Source: Staphylococcus hominis subsp. hominis (GTDB lineage Bacteria > Bacillota > Bacilli > Staphylococcales > Staphylococcaceae). Taken from it: a DNA stretch of 64,000 bases. Each line of letters begins with the position of its first letter. Positions within the stretch are counted from its first letter, which is position 1. The position numbers and the translations under genes were made by a program. The DNA lies in contig NZ_PPQE01000029.1 in the NCBI RefSeq assembly GCF_002901845.1, positions 379 to 64,378 of the forward strand. The letters run 5' to 3'. The notes under the pieces were generated by a model, which ran no database searches, was not told the DNA's origin, and saw nothing but the letters and a program-made list of their open reading frames with translations. Below are positions 1 through 9,737 of this stretch, piece after piece.

Positions 1-6
1 AATATC

Positions 7-90
7 GGAGGGGTAGCGAAGTGGCTAAACGCGGCGGACTGTAAATCCGCTCCTTCGGGTTCGGCAGTTCGAATCTGCCCCCCTCCACCA
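7..90 (+). tRNA. tRNA-Tyr (GTA)
   Basis: Cloverleaf with acceptor arm GGAGGGG pairing with CCCCTCC, a seven-base anticodon loop holding GTA at 41-43, a long class II variable arm as expected for tRNA-Tyr, and an encoded CCA end. It is the first of three tightly spaced tRNAs, probably the tail of a longer cluster that starts before the window. Confidence 0.97.
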
Positions 91-96
91 TCTTAT

Positions 97-171
97 TGGG
101 CTATAGCCAAGCGGTAAGGCAACGGACTTTGACTCCGTCACGCGCTGGTTCGAATCCAGCTAGCCCAGCCA
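97..171 (+). tRNA. tRNA-Gln (TTG)
   Basis: Acceptor arm TGGGCTA pairs with TAGCCCA. The anticodon loop carries TTG at 129-131, the T-loop GGTTCGAATCC is canonical, and CCA is encoded. It lies six bases after tRNA-Tyr and three bases before tRNA-Lys, so the three are probably cut from one transcript. Confidence 0.97.
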
Positions 172-174
172 TAA

Positions 175-247
175 GAGCCATTAGCTCAGTTGGTAGAGCA
201 TCTGACTTTTAATCAGAGGGTCAGAGGTTCGAATCCTCTATGGCTCA
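175..247 (+). tRNA. tRNA-Lys (TTT)
   Basis: Acceptor arm GAGCCAT pairs with ATGGCTC, and the anticodon is TTT at 208-210. The discriminator A at 247 is followed by CTT, so the CCA end is not encoded, unlike the two tRNAs upstream. It is the last tRNA before a terminator. Confidence 0.96.
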
Positions 248-251
248 CTTT

Positions 252-278
252 AAGCACTCCTTAATGGGGTGCTTTTTT
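252..278 (+). terminator. tRNA cluster terminator
   Basis: Stem AAGCACTCC/GGGGTGCTT around a short TTAAT loop, followed by a run of six T. It ends the Tyr-Gln-Lys tRNA transcript. Confidence 0.9.
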
Positions 279-399
279 ATTACCCATTTTTAGTAGTGAT
301 GTTTATGAAAAAATTTATAAGTATGACTTTCATAGTATGACAGTTACACCTTTCATTGGTATAATTATGAGTATGAAAGTTATAGACGGAGGAGAGATT

Positions 400-1206
400 A
401 TGGATTTTTCCAACTTTTTTAATAATCTTAGTACTTTGAAGATTATTACAAGTATATTAGATATACTTATTGTCTGGTATGTCCTTTATCTTCTCATTAC
501 TGTATTTAAAGGAACTAAAGCAATTCAATTGCTTAAAGGTATATTATTTATAGTTATTGGACAACAAGTAAGTAAACTTCTTAATTTAACTGCTACCTCA
601 AAGTTATTTGATATTGTGATTCAATGGGGCGTTTTAGCTTTAATTGTGATATTCCAACCAGAAATAAGACGAGCACTTGAGCAATTAGGGCGAGGAAGCC
701 TATTTAAACGCTATACCAATACTTACAGTCATGATGAAGAAAAATTAATCCAATCTGTATCAAAGGCTGTTCAGTATATGGCTAAAAGACGAATTGGAGC
801 ATTAATTGTTTTTGAAAAGGAAACTGGATTACAAGACTATATTGAAACTGGTATATCAATGAATTCTGCAATATCTCAAGAATTATTGATAAATGTTTTT
901 ATACCTAATACACCATTACATGATGGGGCTATGATTATTCAAAATACTAAAATTGCTAGTGCTGCATGTTATTTACCACTTTCAGATAGTAATAAAATTT
1001 CTAAAAGTTTAGGTACAAGACATAGGGCAGCCGTAGGAATTTCTGAAGTTTCGGACTCATTTACTGTGGTAGTATCTGAAGAAACCGGTTCAATATCAGT
1101 TACTTTCGATGGTAAATTAAGACGTGATGTTTCTGATGAAGTATTCGAAGAGTTATTAGCTGAACATTGGTTTGGAGCTCGCGCTCAAAAGAAGGGTGTG
1201 AAATAG
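400..1206 (+). CDS. cdaA: Diadenylate cyclase CdaA (DacA)
   Basis: Membrane-bound enzyme that condenses two ATP into the second messenger c-di-AMP. The 268-residue protein has three hydrophobic N-terminal segments (about residues 12-36, 41-60 and 69-86), then a DAC domain with the family motifs DGA (175-177) and RHR (207-209). I chose the ATG at 400 because GGAGGAG lies just upstream and the length then matches the family; an upstream in-frame ATG at 337 lacks such a site. It is followed one base later by cdaR and then glmM, the conserved Firmicutes triad in which CdaR and GlmM modulate the cyclase. Confidence 0.97.
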   Translation: MDFSNFFNNLSTLKIITSILDILIVWYVLYLLITVFKGTKAIQLLKGILFIVIGQQVSKLLNLTATSKLFDIVIQWGVLALIVIFQPEIRRALEQLGRGSLFKRYTNTYSHDEEKLIQSVSKAVQYMAKRRIGALIVFEKETGLQDYIETGISMNSAISQELLINVFIPNTPLHDGAMIIQNTKIASAACYLPLSDSNKISKSLGTRHRAAVGISEVSDSFTVVVSEETGSISVTFDGKLRRDVSDEVFEELLAEHWFGARAQKKGVK

Positions 1207-1207
1207 C

Positions 1208-2140
1208 ATGTTAGAAAGTAAATGGGGATTAAGATTTTTTGCCTTAATATTAGCGATCTTTTTTTATCTTTCTGTTAATAATGTGTTTGGCAATATTTTT
1301 AACAATGATAATCTATCTCAGAATTCTTCTAAAACAATAGAAGATGTACCTGTAGAAATTCTTTATAATACCAAAAATTTACATGTTACTAAATCACCAG
1401 ATACTGTTGATGTTACTATTTCAGGACCACAATCAAAGTTATTGAAAATAGAAAGTTCAGACGATATCAAGGTTACAGTTAATTTATCTAATGCTAAATC
1501 TGGAAATTATAAAGAAGATTATATTGTTAAGGGATTAAGTAACGATATTAGTTATAATGTTAAACCTAAACATGCGTATATCACTTTGGAAGATAAAGAC
1601 ACTAAAACTATGCATGTTCAGCCTGATATTGCACAAAACAATATAAATTCAAATTATAAAGTAAGTGAAGCTTTTTTAAATAAAAATACTGTTCAAGTTA
1701 CGGGCGGTAAAAAGCAATTAGATAAAATTGCATATTTAAAAGCGACATTTAAAAATGCGACTAATATCAGTGAGGATACTACTGATGTAGCTGAAATTAC
1801 TGCATTTGACAAGCAATTGAATAAATTAAACGTTCAGATCAAGCCTAATAATGTTAAAATGTCAGTGAAACTTGAACCTTACAGTAAAAAAGTAAAAATT
1901 AAAACTGTTAAAAAGGGTTCGTTACCTGACGATGAAAGTTTAGATAACATTAAACTAAATGAGAATGAAGTAGAAATTTATGGTAATAAAGATGATTTGA
2001 AGGATATTAATGACATAGAAGCTGATGTAAATTTAGATGATATCACTGAGTCAACTAATAAAACTCTTGAACTCAAAATACCTAAACAGGTTAAGAAATC
2101 TGAATTCAATGAAGTCACAGCACATGTCAATTTAAAATAG
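1208..2140 (+). CDS. cdaR: CdaR, YbbR-domain regulator of c-di-AMP synthase
   Basis: 310-residue extracytoplasmic protein. One N-terminal membrane anchor (about residues 7-28) is followed by three YbbR-type repeats (roughly 45-130, 135-225 and 228-308), seen as recurring segments of the form valine-rich strand, G-P/G-G/Y-G turn, then a charged strand. It starts one base after the cdaA stop, so the two are translationally coupled. In Firmicutes CdaR binds CdaA and changes its activity. The number of repeats is my reading of the alignment by eye. Confidence 0.93.
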   Translation: MLESKWGLRFFALILAIFFYLSVNNVFGNIFNNDNLSQNSSKTIEDVPVEILYNTKNLHVTKSPDTVDVTISGPQSKLLKIESSDDIKVTVNLSNAKSGNYKEDYIVKGLSNDISYNVKPKHAYITLEDKDTKTMHVQPDIAQNNINSNYKVSEAFLNKNTVQVTGGKKQLDKIAYLKATFKNATNISEDTTDVAEITAFDKQLNKLNVQIKPNNVKMSVKLEPYSKKVKIKTVKKGSLPDDESLDNIKLNENEVEIYGNKDDLKDINDIEADVNLDDITESTNKTLELKIPKQVKKSEFNEVTAHVNLK

Positions 2141-2168
2141 TAAACTAGATAATAAAGGAGTAATTAAA

Positions 2169-3521
2169 ATGGGAAAATATTTTGGAACTGATGGTGTAAG
2201 GGGAGTAGCTAATAAAGAATTAACACCTGAATTAGCGTTTAAGCTAGGTCGCTATGGTGGTTATGTATTAGCACATAATGAAGGAGAGAAACATCCTAGA
2301 GTTTTAGTTGGTAGAGATACTCGTGTGTCGGGTGAAATGTTAGAATCTGCTTTAATTGCTGGATTAGCATCAATAGGTGCAGAAGTAATGAGATTAGGAG
2401 TTATTTCTACTCCAGGTGTTGCATATTTAACACGTGAAATGGGAGCACAATTAGGGATAATGATTTCTGCCTCTCATAATCCCGTGGCTGACAATGGTAT
2501 TAAGTTCTTTGGTGCTGATGGTTTTAAACTTTCAGATAAGCAAGAAGAAGAAATTGAACAATTATTAGACCAAGAACAACCTGACTTACCACGTCCTGCA
2601 GGTAAAGACATTCTGCATTTTTCAGATTATTATGAAGGTGCACAAAAATACTTAAGTTATCTTAAATCTACTATTGATATAAATTTAGATGGACTTAAAA
2701 TTACATTAGATGGGGCGAATGGATCAACTTCTTCACTTGCGCCTTTCTTATTTGGTGATTTAGAGGCAACAACAGTTACAATTGGTTGTAATCCAGATGG
2801 ATACAATATTAATGATGAATGTGGGTCTACTCATCCTGAACATTTAGCTGAAAAAGTTGTAGAAACTGAAAGTGATTTTGGTTTAGCTTTTGATGGAGAT
2901 GGAGATCGTTTAATTGCTGTTGATGAAAAGGGTAACATCATTGATGGTGACCAAATTATGTTTATTATTGGTCAAGACATGCATAAAAATCATGAATTAA
3001 ATAATAATATGATTGTATCTACTGTAATGAGTAATTTAGGATTTTATAAAGCTCTTGAAACAGAAGGCATTCAATCAAATAAAACAAAAGTTGGAGATAG
3101 ATATGTCGTTGAAGAAATGAGACGAGGCCATTATAATTTAGGCGGAGAACAATCTGGACATATAGTAATGATGGACTATAACACGACTGGTGATGGACTA
3201 CTAACTGGCGTACAACTTGCAGCTATTATTAAATCAAGTGGTAAAACTTTAAGTGAGTTAGCAGCCCAAATGAAAAAGTATCCACAATCATTAATCAATG
3301 TAAAAGTAACAGATAAACATCATGTGTCTGAAAATGAAGACGTTAAAGCTGTTATGGATGAAGTTGAGAATGAAATGAACGGTGAAGGAAGAATATTAGT
3401 TAGACCTTCAGGAACTGAACCATTAGTAAGAGTAATGGTTGAGGCAGCTACAAATGAAGATGCTGAACGTTACGCTCAAACAATTGCTAATAAAGTAAAA
3501 GAAAAAATGGGATTAAATTAA
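2169..3521 (+). CDS. glmM: Phosphoglucosamine mutase GlmM
   Basis: Converts glucosamine-6-phosphate to glucosamine-1-phosphate, the step between GlmS and GlmU on the way to UDP-GlcNAc. The 450-residue protein has the phosphoserine loop ISASHNP with Ser102, the Mg-binding loop DGDGDR at 242-247 and a C-terminal phosphate loop RPSGTEP, as in the alpha-D-phosphohexomutase family. SD AAAGGAG precedes the ATG. It is third in the cdaA-cdaR-glmM operon; GlmM is also known to bind and inhibit CdaA. The operon ends at a strong terminator, separating it from glmS. Confidence 0.98.
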   Translation: MGKYFGTDGVRGVANKELTPELAFKLGRYGGYVLAHNEGEKHPRVLVGRDTRVSGEMLESALIAGLASIGAEVMRLGVISTPGVAYLTREMGAQLGIMISASHNPVADNGIKFFGADGFKLSDKQEEEIEQLLDQEQPDLPRPAGKDILHFSDYYEGAQKYLSYLKSTIDINLDGLKITLDGANGSTSSLAPFLFGDLEATTVTIGCNPDGYNINDECGSTHPEHLAEKVVETESDFGLAFDGDGDRLIAVDEKGNIIDGDQIMFIIGQDMHKNHELNNNMIVSTVMSNLGFYKALETEGIQSNKTKVGDRYVVEEMRRGHYNLGGEQSGHIVMMDYNTTGDGLLTGVQLAAIIKSSGKTLSELAAQMKKYPQSLINVKVTDKHHVSENEDVKAVMDEVENEMNGEGRILVRPSGTEPLVRVMVEAATNEDAERYAQTIANKVKEKMGLN

Positions 3522-3555
3522 TAGTACCATTAAAAAACAAGAATACACTCTCTTT

Positions 3556-3600
3556 AAAGTTAAAGTTGTAGAACTGAAAACTTTAAAGAGAGTATTTTTT
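3556..3600 (+). terminator. Terminator after glmM
   Basis: Long AT-rich hairpin in which TACTCTCTTTAAAG-type sequence pairs with CTTTAAAGAGAGTA, followed by a T run. It ends the cdaA-cdaR-glmM transcript before the glmS leader. Confidence 0.85.
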
Positions 3601-3663
3601 ATCAAAAAATATAAATTAAATATCAAATTATGACTATAAGTTTATGAATTAAATATAATAATA

Positions 3664-3694
3664 TTTGCAAATGATTAATAAAAAAAGGTAAAAT
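3664..3694 (+). promoter_or_regulatory. Possible glmS promoter
   Basis: TTTGCA at 3664-3669 and TAAAAT at 3689-3694 lie 19 bases apart, upstream of the ribozyme. The spacing is long for a SigA promoter, so this is a weak call. A start near 3701 would give a short 5' leader before the ribozyme cleavage site. Confidence 0.4.
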
Positions 3695-3734
3695 AAATAG
3701 TATTGGAAGAAAGGAGGATAGATGTAATAAAAAT

Positions 3735-3975
3735 AAAACAAAGCGCCTGGACAAGTAATTAGAATGTTAATCATTTAGTATTAATTAGGAGAATACTCAT
3801 AGACATACTAATTATATTGTAGACGAGGAGAATAGTTATCGATATAATCGGCGGATGCTATTCCGGATGTGGCACATTCGTTAGCTTATTATTTAAAACA
3901 TATAGGTGACTAGATGTACAAATATAATAAGAACGCCAAATAGAAAACATAGAAATATGATGTTTAGAATCCAAT
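3735..3975 (+). ncRNA. glmS ribozyme (GlcN6P-activated)
   Basis: Self-cleaving leader of glmS. The cleavage-site sequence AAGCGCC is at 3741-3747, with the expected cut between A3742 and G3743. The conserved core GACGAGGAGAATAG near 3823-3836, the segment ATCGGCGGATGCTATTCCGG near 3847-3866, and a closing AAGAACGCCAAA near 3930-3941 follow in the right order. Glucosamine-6-phosphate acts as cofactor for cleavage, and the cut mRNA is degraded, giving feedback on GlmS. The outer boundaries are approximate. This element fills most of the 539-base gap between glmM and glmS. Confidence 0.93.
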
Positions 3976-4060
3976 ACAATAAAACGAACAATGTCTAATT
4001 AAAAAATTTTATATAACAGATAAAATTATCATATGACTATGTAATGGAGGAAAAAGAAAT

Positions 4061-5866
4061 ATGTGCGGAATTGTTGGATATATTGGCTTTGATAATGCCA
4101 AAGAATTATTATTATCTGGTTTAGAAAAATTAGAATATAGAGGATATGATTCAGCAGGAATTGCTGTTGTCAATGATGAGGGTACTACTGTATTTAAGGA
4201 AAAAGGACGTATTGCAGAATTAAGAAAAGTAGCAGATAGCAATGACATTGATGGTCACATTGGTATTGGTCATACTCGTTGGGCTACTCATGGGGTACCT
4301 AGTACTGTTAATTCACATCCTCATCAATCAAATAATGGACGTTTTACTTTAGTACATAATGGTGTCATTGAAAATTATGAAGAGCTAAAAAGCGAATACT
4401 TATCAGATGTAACGTTTAAATCAGAAACTGATACAGAAGTTATCGTTCAATTAGTAGAATATTTTTCAAATAAAGGGTTAGAAACTGAAGATGCATTCAC
4501 TAAAGCAGTATCTTTATTAGATGGATCATATGCTTTAGGCATGTTAGATTCTGAGGATGAAGACACTATTTATGTAGCTAAAAATAAATCACCTTTACTT
4601 GTTGGTATTGGTGACGACTTTAATGTTATTGCTTCAGATGCATTAGCAATGATTAAAGTTACAAATCAATATAAAGAAATTCATGATCATGAAATTGTTA
4701 TTGTTAAAAAAGAAAGTGTAACAATTAAAGATAAAGATGGAAATATTCAACATCGTCCAACGTATACTGCTCAAATAGATGCATCAGATGCTGAAAAAGG
4801 TATTTATGATCACTATATGTTAAAAGAAATTAATGAACAACCAGCAGTAATGCGTCGTATTATTCAAGAATACGAAGATGAAAATGGAGATTTAAATATT
4901 GATTCTGAGATTATTAAAGATGTGTCGAATGCAGATCGTATTTATATCATTGCTGCAGGGACAAGTTATCATGCTGGTTTAGTTGGTAAAGAATATCTTG
5001 AAAAACTATCTGGAGTGCCAACTGAAGTTCATGTGGCATCAGAATTTGTTTATAACATGCCATTATTATCTGAAAAACCTTTATTTATTTATATCTCTCA
5101 ATCAGGAGAAACAGCTGATAGCCGTGCAGTATTGGTTGAAACAAATAAATTAGGCCATAAGTCTTTAACAATTACAAATGTAGCAGGTTCAACGTTATCT
5201 CGTGAAGCTGATCATACGTTGTTATTACACGCAGGACCTGAAATTGCTGTTGCATCAACTAAAGCTTATACAGCTCAAATTGCTGTATTATCAATTCTTT
5301 CTCAAGTTGTAGCTAAAGCGCATGGACGCGATAACGGTATTGACTTATTAAGAGAATTAGCAAAAGTAACAACTGCAATTGAAACGATTGTAGATGACGC
5401 ACCAGTAATGGAAAAAATTACTAAAGAATTCTTAGAAACGACTAGAAATGCTTTCTTTATTGGTCGTGCGATGGATTACAATGTAAGTTTAGAAGGAGCA
5501 TTAAAACTTAAAGAAATTTCATATATTCAAGCTGAAGGATTTGCTGGTGGAGAGTTAAAACACGGTACTATTGCTTTAATCGAAGATGATACGCCAGTCA
5601 TTGCTTTAGCTACTCAAGAAAATGTGAATTTATCAATTCGTGGTAATGTTAAAGAAGTAGTAGCTCGTGGCGCTAAACCTTGTATTATTTCAATGGAAGG
5701 TTTAGAAAAAGATGGAGACACATATGTGATTCCTCATGTACACGAATTATTAACACCTTTAGTATCAGTAGTAGCGCTACAATTAATCGCATATTATGCA
5801 GCGTTACACAGAGGATTAGATGTTGATAAACCTCGTAACTTAGCCAAATCAGTTACAGTTGAATAA
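4061..5866 (+). CDS. glmS: Glucosamine-6-phosphate synthase GlmS
   Basis: Makes glucosamine-6-phosphate from fructose-6-phosphate and glutamine, the committed step of amino-sugar and peptidoglycan precursor synthesis. The 601-residue protein begins MCGIVGYIG, with the N-terminal nucleophile Cys2 of a class II glutaminase domain (about 2-220). Two SIS sugar-isomerase domains follow (about 285-425 and 455-590), and it ends in the typical KSVTVE. SD TGGAGG precedes the ATG. Expression is set by the self-cleaving ribozyme directly upstream. The gene is monocistronic, closed by a hairpin terminator. Confidence 0.98.
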   Translation: MCGIVGYIGFDNAKELLLSGLEKLEYRGYDSAGIAVVNDEGTTVFKEKGRIAELRKVADSNDIDGHIGIGHTRWATHGVPSTVNSHPHQSNNGRFTLVHNGVIENYEELKSEYLSDVTFKSETDTEVIVQLVEYFSNKGLETEDAFTKAVSLLDGSYALGMLDSEDEDTIYVAKNKSPLLVGIGDDFNVIASDALAMIKVTNQYKEIHDHEIVIVKKESVTIKDKDGNIQHRPTYTAQIDASDAEKGIYDHYMLKEINEQPAVMRRIIQEYEDENGDLNIDSEIIKDVSNADRIYIIAAGTSYHAGLVGKEYLEKLSGVPTEVHVASEFVYNMPLLSEKPLFIYISQSGETADSRAVLVETNKLGHKSLTITNVAGSTLSREADHTLLLHAGPEIAVASTKAYTAQIAVLSILSQVVAKAHGRDNGIDLLRELAKVTTAIETIVDDAPVMEKITKEFLETTRNAFFIGRAMDYNVSLEGALKLKEISYIQAEGFAGGELKHGTIALIEDDTPVIALATQENVNLSIRGNVKEVVARGAKPCIISMEGLEKDGDTYVIPHVHELLTPLVSVVALQLIAYYAALHRGLDVDKPRNLAKSVTVE

Positions 5867-5872
5867 TTCAAA

Positions 5873-5907
5873 AAGCTGGGACATGAATGACATGTCTCAG
5901 TTTTTTA
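5873..5907 (+). terminator. glmS terminator
   Basis: Stem CTGGGACATG/CATGTCTCAG around a five-base loop, followed by six T. One G:T pair is in the stem. It belongs to a family of look-alike terminators with a GAGACA/TGTCTC core in this window. Confidence 0.9.
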
Positions 5908-5964
5908 TTTAATTTGTTAAATAATCAGAATCATCATACACTTATTTTAAGTAGAGGTGATCAT

Positions 5965-6747
5965 TTGATAAATTTAAAGCATATCTATAAACAGAAACAC
6001 GGAAAAACAATCCTTAATGATTTAAATTGGCATATTGAAACGGGAGATAATTGGATTCTTTATGGGGTGAATGGTGCAGGAAAAACAACACTATTAAATA
6101 TCATGAATGCTTATGAAAGTGTATCTCAGGTTGAAATAGAAATGTTTGAAATGGTACCAGGTAAAAAAGGATATTCTGCAGAAAACGTTCGTCAACATAT
6201 TGGATTTGTTTCGCATAGTTTATTAGAAAAATTTCAAGACGGTGAGAAAGTGATTGATGTCGTATTAAGCGGCATATTTAAATCTATTGGTCTATATAAA
6301 GAGTATTCTGATGAACATATTAAAGAAGCAGAAAAATTATTAAATTTAGTAGGAATGTTATCATATAAAGATCAATATTTAGGATATCTCTCAACAGGAC
6401 AAAAACAAAAAGTAATGATTGCTCGCGCGCTTATACATCAACCTGATGTGCTTATTCTTGATGAACCAGCATCAGGATTAGACTTTTTGGCTAGAGAGCA
6501 GTTATTATATTTATTAGAAAATTTAAATAAGACATACGCTCATTTGACGATGATTTACGTGACTCATGTCATAGAGGAAATTATTCCTTTATTTAGTAAG
6601 ATATTTTTATTAAAAGAGGGGAGTTGTTTTGATAAAGGAATAACAAAAGATATTTTAACTGATTCGATTATGTCTAAATTTTTTAATAATCAAATTGAAG
6701 TCATTCAATATAGAAATCGATATCATCTTTATATAAAATATAATTGA
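5965..6747 (+). CDS. ABC transporter ATP-binding protein
   Basis: A 260-residue single nucleotide-binding domain. Walker A GVNGAGKTT is at about 34-42, the signature STGQKQ lies near 146, Walker B VLILDEPASGLD near 168, and the switch histidine is in VTHVIEE. I chose the TTG at 5965 because GAGGTG sits just upstream and the protein then opens INLKHIYKQKHGK, a normal ABC beginning. An in-frame ATG at 5887 lies inside the glmS terminator. No permease gene is adjacent, so the partner and substrate are unknown. It resembles the YlmA-type stand-alone ATPases. Confidence 0.85.
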   Translation: MINLKHIYKQKHGKTILNDLNWHIETGDNWILYGVNGAGKTTLLNIMNAYESVSQVEIEMFEMVPGKKGYSAENVRQHIGFVSHSLLEKFQDGEKVIDVVLSGIFKSIGLYKEYSDEHIKEAEKLLNLVGMLSYKDQYLGYLSTGQKQKVMIARALIHQPDVLILDEPASGLDFLAREQLLYLLENLNKTYAHLTMIYVTHVIEEIIPLFSKIFLLKEGSCFDKGITKDILTDSIMSKFFNNQIEVIQYRNRYHLYIKYN

Positions 6748-6810
6748 GTTTGCACTTTGGTTAAATAAATGTCACAATTTTTAGGAAAGAATTAGATGGA
6801 GGGTATCACG

Positions 6811-7671
6811 ATGATATTTGAAAATATTAAAGCAATATTCTTAGATATGGATGGAACACTATTGCATGAAGATAATAAAGCGACTGTAAAAACAAAAGAA
6901 GTAATTGATCAATTAAGAGAAAAAAATTATAAGGTATTTCTAGCAACAGGACGTTCTTATTCTGAAATTCATAATTTAGTACCAAAAGGTTTTAAAGTAG
7001 ATGGTGTTATTAGTTCTAATGGAACAAGAGGTGATATTGAAGATAAACTTTTATTTAAACATAGTTTGACAATAGATAGTGTAAAAAAAATCGTGCAACT
7101 GGCTCAACAACAACATATTTATTATGAAGTTTTTCCTTTTGAAGGAGATAGAATTTCACTAATTGAAGATCAATCATGGATGGAAGATATGATTGATAGT
7201 GAACATCCACAAAATGAAGTGAGTGAAAGTGAATGGAAATCACGTCGAGATGCCATGAATGGTAAAATTAATTGGAGAAAAGATATTCCAAATGACGCCT
7301 ATTCTAAAATTTATCTTTTCAATAAAAAGTTAAATAAAATTAAAACGTTTAGAGATGAATTAATACAAAATAAAGTGTTATTAAATATTAGCGTATCTAA
7401 TTCTTCAAGGTTTAATGCTGAGACGATGGCTTATCAAGTGGATAAAGGCACTGGAATTAAAGAAATGATAGATCATTTCGATATTAAACAAGAAGAAACA
7501 CTTGTTATTGGTGATAGCGATAATGACAGAGCAATGTTTGAATTTGGAGGATACACTGTTTCAATGAAAAATGCACGTCCAGAAATTCAGTCTATTACTG
7601 ATGATACTACACAATATACAAATGAAGAAGATGGCGCGGCTTTATATTTAGAACACCATCTTTTAAATTAA
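6811..7671 (+). CDS. Cof-type HAD-IIB phosphatase
   Basis: A 286-residue haloacid dehalogenase family hydrolase. Motif I LDMDGTLL holds the nucleophile Asp12 and Asp14, motif II is LATGRS, and the C-terminal metal site is GDSDNDRAMF, with a cap domain of the type IIB class between. These enzymes dephosphorylate sugar phosphates, nucleotides or cofactors, and the substrate cannot be read from the sequence. I chose the ATG at 6811 because GGAGGG lies seven bases upstream; an ATG at 6796 overlaps that site. The gene is monocistronic. Confidence 0.88.
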   Translation: MIFENIKAIFLDMDGTLLHEDNKATVKTKEVIDQLREKNYKVFLATGRSYSEIHNLVPKGFKVDGVISSNGTRGDIEDKLLFKHSLTIDSVKKIVQLAQQQHIYYEVFPFEGDRISLIEDQSWMEDMIDSEHPQNEVSESEWKSRRDAMNGKINWRKDIPNDAYSKIYLFNKKLNKIKTFRDELIQNKVLLNISVSNSSRFNAETMAYQVDKGTGIKEMIDHFDIKQEETLVIGDSDNDRAMFEFGGYTVSMKNARPEIQSITDDTTQYTNEEDGAALYLEHHLLN

Positions 7672-7676
7672 AATAA

Positions 7677-7714
7677 GGTAAGAAAGTAGAAGAAACCTGC
7701 TTTCTTACCTTTTG
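7677..7714 (+). terminator. Terminator between convergent genes
   Basis: GGTAAGAAAG pairs with CTTTCTTACC around a loop of about 13 bases, with T on the plus side and A on the minus side. It can end both the HAD gene and the minus-strand membrane gene. Confidence 0.85.
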
Positions 7715-7728
7715 TGTTGAATAGTGAT

Positions 7729-8790
7729 TTATTTATCGTTATTTAAATTTTTTTGATGACCTAAGTCTTCTTTAACATGATTTTTTGTATCATTAAAAGA
7801 TGAAGGATCGTTTTTTAACGCTTCTTTTTCATGATTTATTTCTTTTTTTTCTTTTCGTTTACTTTTTTTCTTTTCTTTTACAGGTCTTTTCACATTCTCA
7901 CCGCGACGTAAGAAATATTGAACAATACCCATTATAATTACAAAATATAGAATTAAACGTACAATAATAATAAGCGTTTGAGCAATAATTAAAATCACTT
8001 GTGCTACATTTTGGGACATATTTCCGGTTAATACAGTTAATACTGTACCAAGTGGTTGTGTAATGATAATAATGAGTAGGTTAATTAATAAGATAGCTAA
8101 AAAGAACTTGAACCAAGTTTTACGTCCATTTTTAATTCCTTTAAAGCCATCTTTAAAATGACCTATAGCACTTAAGTCATTTTTACGTGCAAATGACACA
8201 GTATAATTAATCATTAATATAAAGAAGAACCAATATACGATTGAAAGAATGAATCCCATAATGATAATTAAGATAATTTGTACAGTAAGTAAAATACCAA
8301 TAGCGTGATCGGATGTACTTACTGACTGTTGAATAGATGTGAATAATGGTGTTAAAGCTTTATTAAATAAAAAGTTTAATCCTAATGTGATTAAATATAA
8401 TACAGCATAAAGAATAATAGTAATTAAAGCTAAAAGAAGACTTTTAACATATTTTCCTTTTTTAAAAGCAAAAAACAAATCAGAAAATTGAACAGCTTCT
8501 TTTTCAATAGCTTTAGCCATAATATTAAAAGCCCCTGCAAGTAATTGATAACCTGCAAGTATAAAAAATAATAATCCTAAGACCAAGACGAGTATTATCA
8601 TAACTAATGACGCGCCTGATGACTGTTGAAATTGTGCTGCTAGTTGCATCTGCATAAAGTTTTGAATGAAGAAAGTTCTAGCAATCACAAATGCCACAAA
8701 TACAATAATAAAACTTACTAAACTAAATAGTATTGTTTTTATGAGTTGTGACTTAGCATTTTTAAATGCTAAACTATGAAATTTAAACAA
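7729..8790 (-). CDS. Multi-pass membrane protein, unknown function
   Basis: A protein of about 353 residues with six or so hydrophobic segments, several very rich in Ile and Leu, and a cytoplasmic-looking C-terminal tail of about 55 residues. The tail opens with a dense lysine/arginine block (KRPVKEKKKSKRKEKKE) and continues with acidic and polar residues. I chose the TTG at 8790, which has GGAG eight bases upstream; an in-frame GTG at 8799 touches that site. I do not recognise a functional family. It lies alone between a convergent HAD gene and a divergent phosphoesterase gene. Confidence 0.8.
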   Translation of the reverse strand: MFKFHSLAFKNAKSQLIKTILFSLVSFIIVFVAFVIARTFFIQNFMQMQLAAQFQQSSGASLVMIILVLVLGLLFFILAGYQLLAGAFNIMAKAIEKEAVQFSDLFFAFKKGKYVKSLLLALITIILYAVLYLITLGLNFLFNKALTPLFTSIQQSVSTSDHAIGILLTVQIILIIIMGFILSIVYWFFFILMINYTVSFARKNDLSAIGHFKDGFKGIKNGRKTWFKFFLAILLINLLIIIITQPLGTVLTVLTGNMSQNVAQVILIIAQTLIIIVRLILYFVIIMGIVQYFLRRGENVKRPVKEKKKSKRKEKKEINHEKEALKNDPSSFNDTKNHVKEDLGHQKNLNNDK

Positions 8791-8918
8791 AATAAGCACT
8801 CCTTTACGTTAATATAATACACAATATCAGAATTTGTGCTTTTTTTAAATTAATATCTAACAATATTATGTTTTAAGTGTTAAAATATGCTAATGATTTA
8901 ATAATGAAAGGAGACTTT

Positions 8919-9653
8919 ATGGTGAAATTTGCAATTTTAACCGACGTTCATGGTAATTTTGATGCCTTACAAACTGTTTTAGATGATATTGATAATAGAG
9001 AAGATATCGATCAAATCTTTAACTTAGGTGATAATATTGGAATTGGCCATGAAACCAATAAAGTATTAGATATGATTTTCGATCGAGATGATATGGAAAT
9101 TATTGCTGGTAATCACGATGAAGCAATTATGTCAATTGTTAATGGTACACCGTATCCAGAAGATTTAAAAAATAAATTTTATGAACACCATCAATGGATT
9201 GAAAGTCGAATGGATGAAGATTACTATGATGTATTAAATACACTACCAAGATATTTAGAAAAAACAATTTGTGGGAAAAAATGTTTATTTATACATTATG
9301 AAATTGAAAATCAAAGATTAGAAGAGGGGATTGATAAACAACCATTTGAACCTATTGTAGATAATCAAAAAGAAGAGATAGTTAAATTATTTGAAGATAA
9401 GGATGCGGATTTTATAGCTTTTGGACATAATCATCAATTACACTTGTATGATGATAATAACAAAACCTATTTCAATCCTGGTTCAGTAGGACTTAATAAT
9501 GGTAAATATGCCGTATATGGAATCGTCACAATTAACGAAAATGAGTTTAGTGTTGAAAGAGTAAAATTACCGTATGATAATGAAGAATTTCTTCAAGGAT
9601 TTGATGAAAAACATGTACCAGGCAAACAATTTATTTTCGATTATTTTATATAA
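8919..9653 (+). CDS. Calcineurin-type metallophosphoesterase
   Basis: A 244-residue protein with the metallophosphoesterase motifs in order: DVHGN (Asp9, His11), LGDN near 48, GNHDE near 79, and GHNHQ near 180, which supply the two-metal site. It looks like the small bacterial phosphodiesterase and phosphatase group (YfcE/YmdB-like folds). AAAGGAG lies upstream of the ATG at 8919, and a GTG follows as second codon. The substrate is unknown. The gene is monocistronic, with its own terminator. Confidence 0.87.
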   Translation: MVKFAILTDVHGNFDALQTVLDDIDNREDIDQIFNLGDNIGIGHETNKVLDMIFDRDDMEIIAGNHDEAIMSIVNGTPYPEDLKNKFYEHHQWIESRMDEDYYDVLNTLPRYLEKTICGKKCLFIHYEIENQRLEEGIDKQPFEPIVDNQKEEIVKLFEDKDADFIAFGHNHQLHLYDDNNKTYFNPGSVGLNNGKYAVYGIVTINENEFSVERVKLPYDNEEFLQGFDEKHVPGKQFIFDYFI

Positions 9654-9659
9654 GTAAAA

Positions 9660-9702
9660 AAAGTCGAGCAGAAACTAATATGAATTCTGTTCGACTTTTT
9701 AC
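9660..9702 (+). terminator. Terminator between phosphoesterase gene and czrB
   Basis: AAGTCGAGCAGAA pairs with TTCTGTTCGACTT around an 11-base loop and runs into T5. It lies between convergent genes and may work on both strands. Confidence 0.88.
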
Positions 9703-9737
9703 TTATATTGTAAACTGCGGACATTGTTTGTGTAGTC

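Noticed and set aside
4009-4248. Open frame on the minus strand across the start of glmS
   Set aside because: It covers the SD and start of glmS on the other strand, has no SD and no family features. It is a shadow of the glmS coding bias.
5887-5964. N-terminal extension of the ABC ATPase
   Set aside because: The ATG at 5887 lies in the glmS terminator and has no SD, while TTG 5965 has GAGGTG and gives the normal family start.
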